Source of the DNA: UMGS1649 sp045651205
Lineage (GTDB): Bacteria; Bacillota; Clostridia; TANB77; CAG-465
Length of the DNA stretch: 6,866 nucleotides
Reading direction: 5' to 3'
Assembly (NCBI GenBank): GCA_045651205.1
Contig: JAZRSA010000058.1
Span: 1 to 6,866, forward strand
The translations under genes were made by a program, and so were the position numbers. A model generated the notes under the pieces. It saw nothing but the letters and a program-made list of their open reading frames with translations, was not told the origin of the DNA and did not search any database. This document shows positions 1 to 4,681 of this stretch, piece after piece (position 1 is the stretch's first letter; the number at the start of each line of letters is the position of its first letter).

Positions 1-789
1 TGTAAGTCCTGCGAAGTTAAAGTTCTTAACACACTGAAGAATATTTCCGCCAAGGTCAATGCAATACTCATCGTCCAGTATGTTATTAATCTTACCTGAA
101 ACCTTGCTGTCGGAAACATAAGCGTTTATAAGTTTTCCGTCGCTACCTCTAGGTTTTGTATAAAAGTTAGTAAATTCTAAGTATTTATCGACAAAATAAT
201 ATTCTTCAGACACTTCTTTTTCTAGCATATCTTTAAGTTTTAATTTAAGTTCTTGCTTTTGTGGAAATTCATAACTTCCACCACCTAGAATACTTATTGT
301 AAATACTCTTTCTCTGTTTTGTGGTATTCCATAGTCTTTAGCATTTAATACTTGGTAGTAGTTTGTATAACCTAGTTGTTCCATTATTTCTAAATAAGCA
401 TCAAAGTTATGTCTATGCTTCTTGCTTAATAAGTTTTTTACATTTTCCCAAATCACATATTTAGGTTTTAACTTTTCTACTATTCTAATAGTTTCCCACA
501 TTAAACTAGATCGTGTTCCACTACCTTTATCACCAGATTTTTGTAATCCAGCAAGACTAAAATCTTGACAAGGTGAGCCATGCATAATTAAATCTACTTC
601 TATATCTTTATCCCACTCACATATATCTTGTGGTTCAAAATTAGTTCCATTCATTGCATTAAAACTAGCTACTGCATACTTATCTATTTCTACATAATCA
701 ACAATTCTATGTGGTATTCTTAATCTCTTAAATGCTTTTGTTAATGCTCCAATTCCACCAAATAATTCTAATATCTTAATTTCACTCAT
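1..789 (-). CDS. C5-cytosine DNA methyltransferase, 3' end cut by window edge
   Basis: My translation from the ATG at 789 gives 263 codons without a stop before the window ends. It shows the ordered C5-methyltransferase motifs: motif I FGGIGA (residues 10-15, AdoMet binding), motif IV GSPCQDFS (71-78, catalytic Cys74), motif VI ENV (115-117) and motif VIII QNRERVF (157-163). Such enzymes move a methyl group from AdoMet to C5 of cytosine in a short target. The target-recognition region begins after about residue 195; motifs IX and X lie outside the window. No restriction partner is visible, so this is probably an orphan phage enzyme that protects phage DNA or regulates it (inference). An AGGTGG site lies 5 bases before the ATG, and only 11 bases separate it from the SSB stop, so it is the next gene of the leftward operon. 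Codons after residue 212 differ sharply from the rest (all five Leu are CTN, mostly GAC/AAC). The target sequence cannot be predicted. Confidence 0.95.
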   Translation of the reverse strand, partial: MSEIKILELFGGIGALTKAFKRLRIPHRIVDYVEIDKYAVASFNAMNGTNFEPQDICEWDKDIEVDLIMHGSPCQDFSLAGLQKSGDKGSGTRSSLMWETIRIVEKLKPKYVIWENVKNLLSKKHRHNFDAYLEIMEQLGYTNYYQVLNAKDYGIPQNRERVFTISILGGGSYEFPQKQELKLKLKDMLEKEVSEEYYFVDKYLEFTNFYTKPRGSDGKLINAYVSDSKVSGKINNILDDEYCIDLGGNILQCVKNFNFAGLT

Positions 790-800
790 ATTACCACCTA

Positions 801-1205
801 TTAGAAAGGAAGTTCTTCATCTGAAATTTCTATATTCTTAACATTAACTCCAGCAAATGGATCATTGTTGCTTTCTTCTACTGGTGCTTCTTGTGTTTCG
901 TTAGTACTTTTATTAGATAAATATTCTATGTTGTTTGCTAATACATAAGTTTTGTTTCTCTTTTGTCCCTCTACTTCATAGTTTTCCACACGTAAACTTC
1001 CTGATACTGCTATTAAGCTACCTTTACCTTGATATTTCTTTAGGTTCTCTGCTTGTTGTCCCCATACTGCTATATTGATAAAGTCTGCTTGGTCTTGTCC
1101 TATTCGGTTTACTGCTAAAGCGAAATTGCACACTGTTTTTTTGCTTTCAGTTGTTCTAATTTCTAAATCTTTTGTTACTCTCCCAATTAAATTAATTTGA
1201 TTCAT
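801..1205 (-). CDS. ssb: Single-stranded DNA-binding protein (phage SSB)
   Basis: The 134-residue product starts MNQINLIGRVTKDLE and carries a typical bacterial/phage SSB OB fold (about residues 1-100) with the motif INIAVWGQQAENL. An acidic, Asn-rich linker follows, then a C-terminal tip DEELPF matching the SSB tail (DDDIPF type) that recruits replication and repair proteins. It coats single-stranded DNA during phage replication and recombination, and a partner for the annealing protein at 2750-3553 is expected. I chose the ATG at 1205 over the in-frame ATG four codons upstream (1217). A GGAGG at 1211-1215 sits 5 bases before the 1205 ATG, whereas the upstream ATG would lie on top of that site and has no site of its own. 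The start overlaps the end of the preceding gene by 14 bases, suggesting coupled translation. Length is slightly shorter than chromosomal SSB (about 160-170), as is usual for phage copies. Confidence 0.96.
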   Translation of the reverse strand: MNQINLIGRVTKDLEIRTTESKKTVCNFALAVNRIGQDQADFINIAVWGQQAENLKKYQGKGSLIAVSGSLRVENYEVEGQKRNKTYVLANNIEYLSNKSTNETQEAPVEESNNDPFAGVNVKNIEISDEELPF

Positions 1206-1638
1206 AATATCCTCCATCTCTAATTTGTTCTATTACGTTTACTACATCATCAAATATTTCTTCAGTAGTCCATTTTTTATCTTCTTCGCTATCTAATTCA
1301 GTACCTTTCCATCTGACATCATATCCACAATAATCTCCCAAATGTGCATAATCCCAACCTATAAACCAACTATTCTCTTTTACTTCTCTTAAATCGCTAT
1401 CTGCATAAGTTAAACCACCATGAACATCTAAATCTATTTCATCGTAATCTTTACCAAACAATTTACTTTCTCTTGGTATTTCAATATATGCTGTTGGATG
1501 TGTTCCTAAATTAAGTATGTAAAAGTGATAACCCATATATGTGCCTTCACATAATATTTCTATCTTTCTATTTTCTTGATATTCCATTTGTTTATATTCA
1601 ACATTTGGAAGTAGTGCTTTTATTTCTTCTAACTTCAT
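1192..1638 (-). CDS. Conserved phage protein of unknown function (HGGLTY / GWDYAHLGD motifs)
   Basis: This is a 148-residue soluble, acidic protein with no signal peptide or membrane segment. Striking blocks are VHGGLTYAD (residues 72-80) and WFIGWDYAHLGDY (91-103), rich in His, Asp, Trp and Gly. I recognise this pattern (VHGGLTY followed by a W-x-GxDxAHxGD block) from hypothetical proteins recurring in phages of Firmicutes and Actinobacteria, but I know of no assigned function. The invariant-looking His73, Asp96, His99 and Asp102 could bind a metal or form an active site, which is inference only. Start: AAGGAGG lies 5 bases before the ATG at 1638, partly inside the end of the preceding gene (9 bases between genes). 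It overlaps the SSB start by 14 bases, so it is translated with the early operon. It sits between another conserved unknown and SSB, which suggests an early DNA-related or host-modifying role without proving one. Confidence 0.85.
   Translation of the reverse strand: MKLEEIKALLPNVEYKQMEYQENRKIEILCEGTYMGYHFYILNLGTHPTAYIEIPRESKLFGKDYDEIDLDVHGGLTYADSDLREVKENSWFIGWDYAHLGDYCGYDVRWKGTELDSEEDKKWTTEEIFDDVVNVIEQIRDGGYYESN
1211..1215 (-). promoter_or_regulatory. Ribosome site that fixes the SSB start
   Basis: On the - strand this is GGAGG, 5 bases before the ATG at 1205. It lies between that ATG and an upstream in-frame ATG (1217), which therefore cannot use it. Confidence 0.8.
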
Positions 1639-1647
1639 ACATCCTCC

Positions 1648-2541
1648 TTAAATGTGGCAATCTACAATAATCAAATATTCATCTTGGTGTTTAGGATCTT
1701 TTATATACTCTTGTAGTTTTTCAGCAAATGCTAATCTACTATCTTTAGTTGCATCATTGACACACCACATTCCCATTTCGCCTTGTTCACACCAACCTTG
1801 TTCATTTACAAATGCCCAAGTTGAGAACATTGCTTCTTGTCTTGCATATTCTTCTTTAGTACCATATTGTTCTATATAATATTCTGGTTTGTAGAAATTC
1901 CATTTTATTTCTTCTTTTTCTTTGTCATCTTTAGGTTCTTGTCCTTCGACTATTAATTCCCAAAATCTAATGGCTTTTTCATAATCTCCACCCATTTTGT
2001 CAAAATGAATGTCTTTAATTCTAGCACCATTAACTCTCTTTAAATTAGGCTCATCATCAACATTACATTTAAAACTCATTCCAAGTCCTAAATCATAATA
2101 ATCAATAACATCATCATTATTTTTATCTACAATAACTCGATTATTATATCTACCACCTATTGCATACCAATCCCATTTACTTTTAGGATTATATGTAGAA
2201 TAAACTTCTCCATTTTCTGCTATTTGGTCTTCTTCATAATATTTAATTTCATCTTGGTAAATTTCTTCATCAGTCCAATTTAATTTTTTTGGAAATTCAT
2301 TTTTTAAATAATCTATATGTTGTATATTTTTGTGTTCACTTTCATATTTAACTGGATCACTTAAATATTCTGCATATAATCCATTTTTAAAGTTTTCTAT
2401 TTCATTTTTACCTTTTTGAATTAATTGTTCTTTTGTATATTCAACATATCTAGGCACTTCTAAATTTTCATCGTATGGTGCTAAAATGTCTTTTACTTTT
2501 TCTTTATCTTTTGTAGCTACTGCTACTGCAAAATGTGTCAT
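1648..2541 (-). CDS. Conserved phage protein of unknown function (WDWYxIGGR family)
   Basis: The product has 297 residues. The N-terminus is MTHFAVAVAT followed by APYDENLEVPRYVEYTKEQL. The centre has WDWYAIGGRYNN (residues 123-134), and the end has STWAFVNEQGW (240-250), WCVNDAT (259-265) and a final VDCHI. These islands (HFxVAV start, LAPYDEN, WDWYxIGGR, terminal VDxH) recur in hypothetical proteins of many phages and some plasmids; I know no established function. Most of the remainder is highly charged and Lys/Glu/Tyr-rich, with no membrane segment. The conserved Trp/Tyr/Gly-Gly-Arg core looks like a catalytic or ligand-binding centre rather than a structural repeat (inference). AGGAGG sits 4 bases before the ATG at 2541, in the gap of 8 bases after the zinc-ribbon gene. 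It is the second largest complete gene here and has an ordinary AT-rich composition, with no sign of decay. Confidence 0.87.
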   Translation of the reverse strand: MTHFAVAVATKDKEKVKDILAPYDENLEVPRYVEYTKEQLIQKGKNEIENFKNGLYAEYLSDPVKYESEHKNIQHIDYLKNEFPKKLNWTDEEIYQDEIKYYEEDQIAENGEVYSTYNPKSKWDWYAIGGRYNNRVIVDKNNDDVIDYYDLGLGMSFKCNVDDEPNLKRVNGARIKDIHFDKMGGDYEKAIRFWELIVEGQEPKDDKEKEEIKWNFYKPEYYIEQYGTKEEYARQEAMFSTWAFVNEQGWCEQGEMGMWCVNDATKDSRLAFAEKLQEYIKDPKHQDEYLIIVDCHI

Positions 2542-2549
2542 ATTTCCTC

Positions 2550-2747
2550 CTATATAAAATCACTTTCTATATCTTCTTCATCGATTTCTATTATGCTTGT
2601 TTCTCCACAATATGGGCATACTTGCACGGTTGTATATGTTCTACTTTCAAACAAGTTAGATACTCCATATTCTTGTTCAAAGCATATTGTTTTCCATTTT
2701 GGCTCTTCAAATGTTCTTTCACACTCTTCACACTTATGCATATACAT
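2550..2747 (-). CDS. Small zinc-ribbon protein
   Basis: The 65-residue protein has two CxxC knuckles, CEEC (Cys6, Cys9) and CPYC (Cys44, Cys47), which should bind one zinc ion in a zinc-ribbon fold. The tail is strongly acidic (EIDEEDIESDF). Similar short proteins beginning MYMHKCEEC-x-x-TFEEP are common in Firmicutes phage early regions, with no function assigned to my knowledge. Start: GAGG lies 6 bases before the ATG at 2747, while the in-frame Met3 would be 12 bases away, so the first Met is preferred. It ends 8 bases before the next gene and begins 2 bases after the stop of the annealing-protein gene, which places it tightly in the early operon. Possible roles are nucleic-acid binding or a protein adaptor (inference). 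The first knuckle's spacing and the acidic tail argue against a classical DNA-binding finger. Confidence 0.85.
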   Translation of the reverse strand: MYMHKCEECERTFEEPKWKTICFEQEYGVSNLFESRTYTTVQVCPYCGETSIIEIDEEDIESDFI

Positions 2748-2749
2748 GT

Positions 2750-3553
2750 TTATCCTCTTTTCTTTTCTAAAAGACTTATTGCATCGTTTAATTGTTCTAG
2801 TGTCATTTGTCCATTTGATTTAACTTTATAATGTTTATAAAATGCTTCTCTATCTGTATTTGTTTCATCTAGTAATTTGCTTACTATATCCATTTTTTCT
2901 AATACTTCTTGTTGGTCTTCTTTTGTTAGTGGCACTTGTCCTGTAATTAGTGTTATACAATGTTTTATGTTGTCATCTGTCTTTTCGTTATACATTAACC
3001 AATCTATGTATTTAGTATCGCTTTCCACTATTTCTCCTAGTGTTTTTCCTTTGTATTTACCAAAGTTCAATACTACCTTTTCTGCATCTTCTTTTGTTTC
3101 TATTTGTTGTTCTGGTAAATCTTCTCCTGTAAATAATGCTAAACCTAATCCAAACATTGCGATATTCTTTACTAGACATCTCATTATTGTTTTGTTAATA
3201 TCAAACATTGTCGCTTGTTCTACTGTCTTTTCTCCATACTTTGTTTGATATGTATAACTATGATCTAACATTGATTTATTTGCTCCATCCATTACTGGTA
3301 ACCACATCTCATGTGTTTGATTAAAGATTGTCATTCTTGTAAATACCATATATCCTAGTTTGTCATCATATAGGTATGGTGTTTCTTTTTCTCCAAATGT
3401 TTTAACTTCATAGTTTGCTAGTTCATCACGTTTCTTTACTTCTGCCCATGCATAGCTCCACGAGATGTAATTTAATCCATTCTTTTGCTCTACTTTATCT
3501 GTTACATTTATGCTATATAATTCTTCAAATAAATTATTTTTTACTTCTTCCAT
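2750..3553 (-). CDS. DUF1071/Sak-like single-strand annealing protein with ExoX-C-like C-terminal segment
   Basis: The 267-residue protein appears to have three parts. Residues 7-145 match the DUF1071 (Sak-type, Rad52-like) single-strand annealing family: the LNYISWSYAWAEVKK block (27-41), a MWLPVMDG strand (83-90) and the helix region TMFDINKTIMRCLVKNIAMFGLGL (115-138). Such proteins anneal complementary strands coated by SSB during phage recombination. Residues about 161-195 (LNFGKYKGKTLGEIVESD then YIDWLMYNE) resemble the small ExoX-like C-terminal domain, a likely DNA-binding or positioning module. Residues about 210-265 form a helical tail (FYKHYKVKSNGQMTLEQLNDAISLLEKK) of the kind found at the end of several phage recombinases. 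AAGGAG lies about 10 bases before the ATG, slightly long. The start overlaps the coiled-coil gene by 20 bases. SSB two kilobases downstream fits as a partner. No cognate exonuclease gene is visible in this window. Confidence 0.88.
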   Translation of the reverse strand: MEEVKNNLFEELYSINVTDKVEQKNGLNYISWSYAWAEVKKRDELANYEVKTFGEKETPYLYDDKLGYMVFTRMTIFNQTHEMWLPVMDGANKSMLDHSYTYQTKYGEKTVEQATMFDINKTIMRCLVKNIAMFGLGLALFTGEDLPEQQIETKEDAEKVVLNFGKYKGKTLGEIVESDTKYIDWLMYNEKTDDNIKHCITLITGQVPLTKEDQQEVLEKMDIVSKLLDETNTDREAFYKHYKVKSNGQMTLEQLNDAISLLEKKRG

Positions 3554-3788
3554 TTTTCTTTTTCTCCTTACTATTTAATTTTTCTATTGCTTCTTCTAAA
3601 TCTGCTTCTAGTTTTGCGATAATATCTAATAAATCTCTTTTATCTTCTTCTAATGCATTTATTAATCTATTCTTTTTGTTTCTTTCAGATGTTAACTTAT
3701 CTATTGTTTCGTTTTGTTCTTCCCATTCCGCTTTTAACTCTTCGTATTCATCTTTGAATACTATTTTTAAATTCAAATATTTAAACAT
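3534..3788 (-). CDS. Small coiled-coil protein, function unknown
   Basis: The 84-residue protein is almost entirely predicted helix. From about residue 14 to 76 it has continuous Leu/Ile/Ala heptad-like spacing with charged residues between (for example LTSERNKKNRLINALEEDK and LEADLEEAIEKLNSKEKKK), and it ends in a basic KNGRSKK tail. It is a likely dimeric coiled coil; the family is not recognisable. The ATG at 3788 overlaps the stop of the zinc-ribbon gene upstream (8-base overlap). The only strong ribosome site, GAGGAG, lies about 13 bases away inside that gene, so translation is probably coupled (inference). The end overlaps the annealing-protein gene by 20 bases. Position next to the annealing protein suggests an accessory or scaffold role in recombination, but nothing in the sequence proves it. 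Confidence 0.72.
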   Translation of the reverse strand: MFKYLNLKIVFKDEYEELKAEWEEQNETIDKLTSERNKKNRLINALEEDKRDLLDIIAKLEADLEEAIEKLNSKEKKKNGRSKK

Positions 3789-3999
3789 TTCTTTTCATTT
3801 GCTCCTCTAACATATACTTAAATTCAATGCTTGGTTCTCTATATATCCAATGCCCACACCAATCACATAAAAGTCTATCTACGTACTTTGGAATTACCTT
3901 TTTCCTACCACATTGTTTGCATTGTTTCTTTAGACTTGATTTTGCATCTGCCGATTTAAATCTTTCTTTAATACTTAGATATTGGTATACATCTTTCAT
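3781..3999 (-). CDS. Small zinc-ribbon protein
   Basis: The 72-residue basic protein has two CxxC pairs, CKQC (Cys27, Cys30) and CDWC (Cys45, Cys48). They are separated by a short loop (GRKKVIPKYVDRLL) and followed by GHWIYR, a classical compact zinc-ribbon layout like those in RNA-polymerase-related or transposase-type ribbons. The first 25 residues are helical and Lys-rich. Nucleic-acid binding is plausible; the precise family is not recognised. Its ATG overlaps the stop of the membrane-protein gene in an ATGA arrangement (4 bases), and the nearest purine-rich stretch (AGGA) is very close to the ATG, so translation most likely depends on re-initiation after the upstream gene. It overlaps the next gene by 8 bases. 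Confidence 0.8.
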   Translation of the reverse strand: MKDVYQYLSIKERFKSADAKSSLKKQCKQCGRKKVIPKYVDRLLCDWCGHWIYREPSIEFKYMLEEQMKRNV

Positions 4000-4319
4000 A
4001 GTCCTAGCTCACTTTTACACCAGTTTTCGCTATAACCTTTACTTGTGCATGTATCCATAAATTCTTGGCTATCTTTTTCTAGCCACACTAACATTAATAT
4101 TCCTAATACTAATAGTGATAAGATTACTAATACAATTAAGATACGATTAACTATTGTTTCTTTCTTAACTTGTTTTTCTCTAGTAATCTTGCTTATTTGT
4201 TCTTTTAATAACCAATCTTCATATGCTTGTTTATGGTTCTTATTTATTGCTCTAAACATCTTTTCCGTTTCTTTCATATCTTGTTCTTCTCTATATCTTT
4301 TAATTTCTTCGTTATTCAT
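3996..4319 (-). CDS. Small single-pass membrane protein, function unknown
   Basis: The 107-residue protein has a charged helical N-terminal half (residues 1-56), then a hydrophobic segment at about 57-80 (IVNRILIVLVILSLLVLGIL and onward to VWL), then a 27-residue tail with two cysteines (Cys91, Cys101) in a CTSKGYSENWC context. The basic stretch REKQVKKE before the hydrophobic segment suggests N-terminus inside and tail outside (positive-inside rule), where the two cysteines could form a disulfide. I start at the ATG at 4319: GGAGG (4328-4332) lies 8 bases upstream. The longer reading from a GTG at 4334 would begin on that ribosome site itself. Small early membrane proteins of prophages sometimes act in superinfection exclusion or host-membrane remodelling; here that is inference only. 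The start overlaps the 44-codon gene upstream by 8 bases, and the end overlaps the zinc-ribbon gene by 4. Confidence 0.8.
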   Translation of the reverse strand: MNNEEIKRYREEQDMKETEKMFRAINKNHKQAYEDWLLKEQISKITREKQVKKETIVNRILIVLVILSLLVLGILMLVWLEKDSQEFMDTCTSKGYSENWCKSELGL

Positions 4320-4446
4320 TTTTGTTTCCTCCACAACTTTTTAATTCTTCTTTTAATTTCTTTATTTCCCAATCTTTTAAACTGTTATCTTCTTCTATGC
4401 TAATTATGTATTTTGCTAACACTTGTAGTATCTTTGTCATTTCCAT
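4312..4446 (-). CDS. Very small gene (44 codons), helical protein of unknown function
   Basis: I read this gene directly. From the ATG at 4446 the product begins MEMTKILQVLAKYIISIEED, continues NSLKDWEIKKLKEELKSCGG and ends NKNE. It is an amphipathic helix followed by a charged coiled-coil-like segment. AAAGGGTG (4453-4460) gives a plausible ribosome site before the first ATG; an inner in-frame ATG at 4440 is possible. Its stop overlaps the start of the membrane-protein gene in an ATGAATAA arrangement (8 bases), and the ribosome site of that gene lies within this gene's last codons. That is the same architecture as its neighbours and supports real translation. No family is recognised. Notably, its leader coincides with the -35 box of a promoter on the opposite strand (4449-4478), so its expression could be affected by that transcription unit. 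Confidence 0.62.
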   Translation of the reverse strand: MEMTKILQVLAKYIISIEEDNSLKDWEIKKLKEELKSCGGNKNE

Positions 4447-4448
4447 TT

Positions 4449-4478
4449 TTGACACCCTTTTCTATGTTGTGGTAAAAT
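4449..4478 (+). promoter_or_regulatory. Promoter on the + strand, against the early operon
   Basis: The -35 is a perfect TTGACA (4449-4454), the spacer is 18 bases and the -10 is TAAAAT (4473-4478), preceded by TGG (4470-4472), an extended -10 element. Predicted start of transcription is about 4484-4486. It sits in the only sizeable gap of the leftward operon and points the opposite way, toward a terminator only about 50 bases downstream. An inverted repeat AAATCT-7-AGATTT (4475-4493) overlaps the end of the -10 and the start point and could be a regulator site (inference). Confidence 0.6.
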
Positions 4479-4484
4479 CTAAGT

Positions 4485-4533
4485 TGGAGATTTTTATTTC
4501 TAAGATCACTTCTCGTCCAAGTGGTCTTTTTTT
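4485..4533 (+). ncRNA. Predicted tiny antisense RNA (about 49 nt)
   Basis: The evidence is a consensus-like promoter directly upstream and a strong intrinsic terminator directly downstream, with no room for a coding sequence between. The transcript would be a 16-18 nt unstructured 5' part (GGAGAUUUUUAUUUCU) followed by the terminator hairpin with a pyrimidine-rich loop CUCGUCC. It is fully complementary to the gap in the early mRNA between the stop of the gene at 4532-4681 and the leader of the gene at 4312-4446. Position and orientation recall lambda OOP RNA, which is transcribed against the early operon next to the replication genes. Function is unknown: possible effects are duplex formation with the early mRNA and RNase III cleavage, uncoupling of downstream genes, or action in trans on other messages. 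Ends are estimated. No known RNA family is recognised. Confidence 0.5.
4502..4533 (+). terminator. Intrinsic terminator, + strand
   Basis: The arms AAGATCACTT (4502-4511) and AAGTGGTCTT (4519-4528) form a 10-bp stem with one G-U pair and the 7-base loop CTCGTCC. A run of seven T (4527-4533) follows, then TATATA. Read on the - strand the same hairpin has the A-run in front and no U-run behind, so it should terminate only + strand transcription. It ends at the stop codon of the leftward gene 4532-4681. Confidence 0.75.
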
Positions 4534-4681
4534 ATATAAAAATATTCTTTGTGTCTTTCTTTAACTCTTCTGCTGTTGTATATAATTCTTTGTTTTCTTC
4601 ATATGGAAATAACCTGTTGATTGTATCGTATAATCGTTTCAATCTTCTTCTTAACTCTTGTTCAGTTATTTCTTGTTTCAC
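4532..4681 (-). CDS. Very small gene (49 codons) with GTG start
   Basis: I read this gene directly. The product starts MKQEITEQELRRRLKRLYDT, continues INRLFPYEENKELYTTAEEL and ends KKDTKNIFI. It is a charged helical protein with no membrane segment and no recognised family. The GTG start at 4681 is well supported: AGGAGG (4688-4693) lies exactly 6 bases upstream, and the GTG overlaps the TGA stop of the loader gene in a GTGA arrangement (4 bases). No ATG is available near this site. The stop abuts the opposite-strand terminator hairpin, and no other leftward gene follows for 85 bases. The position just after the initiator and loader genes suggests a replication accessory protein (inference). 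Confidence 0.68.
   Translation of the reverse strand: MKQEITEQELRRRLKRLYDTINRLFPYEENKELYTTAEELKKDTKNIFI

Noticed and set aside
2533..4060. Long + strand open frames opposite the leftward genes
   Set aside because: Their products are Ser/Phe/Leu-rich, lack ribosome sites and lie exactly opposite well-supported - strand genes; they are complementary-strand shadows of AT-rich coding DNA.
4320..4334. GTG start at 4334 for the membrane protein
   Set aside because: That GTG overlaps the GGAGG needed for the ATG at 4319 and has no ribosome site of its own.
4501..4530. The same hairpin as a terminator of the leftward operon
   Set aside because: On the - strand the hairpin is preceded by A and followed by AGAAATAAAAATC, with no U-run; only + strand termination is supported.
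4485..4533. CRISPR-repeat mimic or Cas12a-type handle in the small RNA (AUUUCUA stretch)
   Set aside because: The Cas12a handle needs a UCUAC/GUAGA stem after AAUUUCUA; here the stem is AAGAUCACUU/AAGUGGUCUU with a 7-base loop and a terminator tail. No match to a repeat type I know, though I could not search.
3996..4680. UGA recoded as tryptophan (Mollicutes-type code)
   Set aside because: UGA serves as stop at two gene junctions (ATGA and GTGA overlaps), and tryptophan is coded by TGG throughout.
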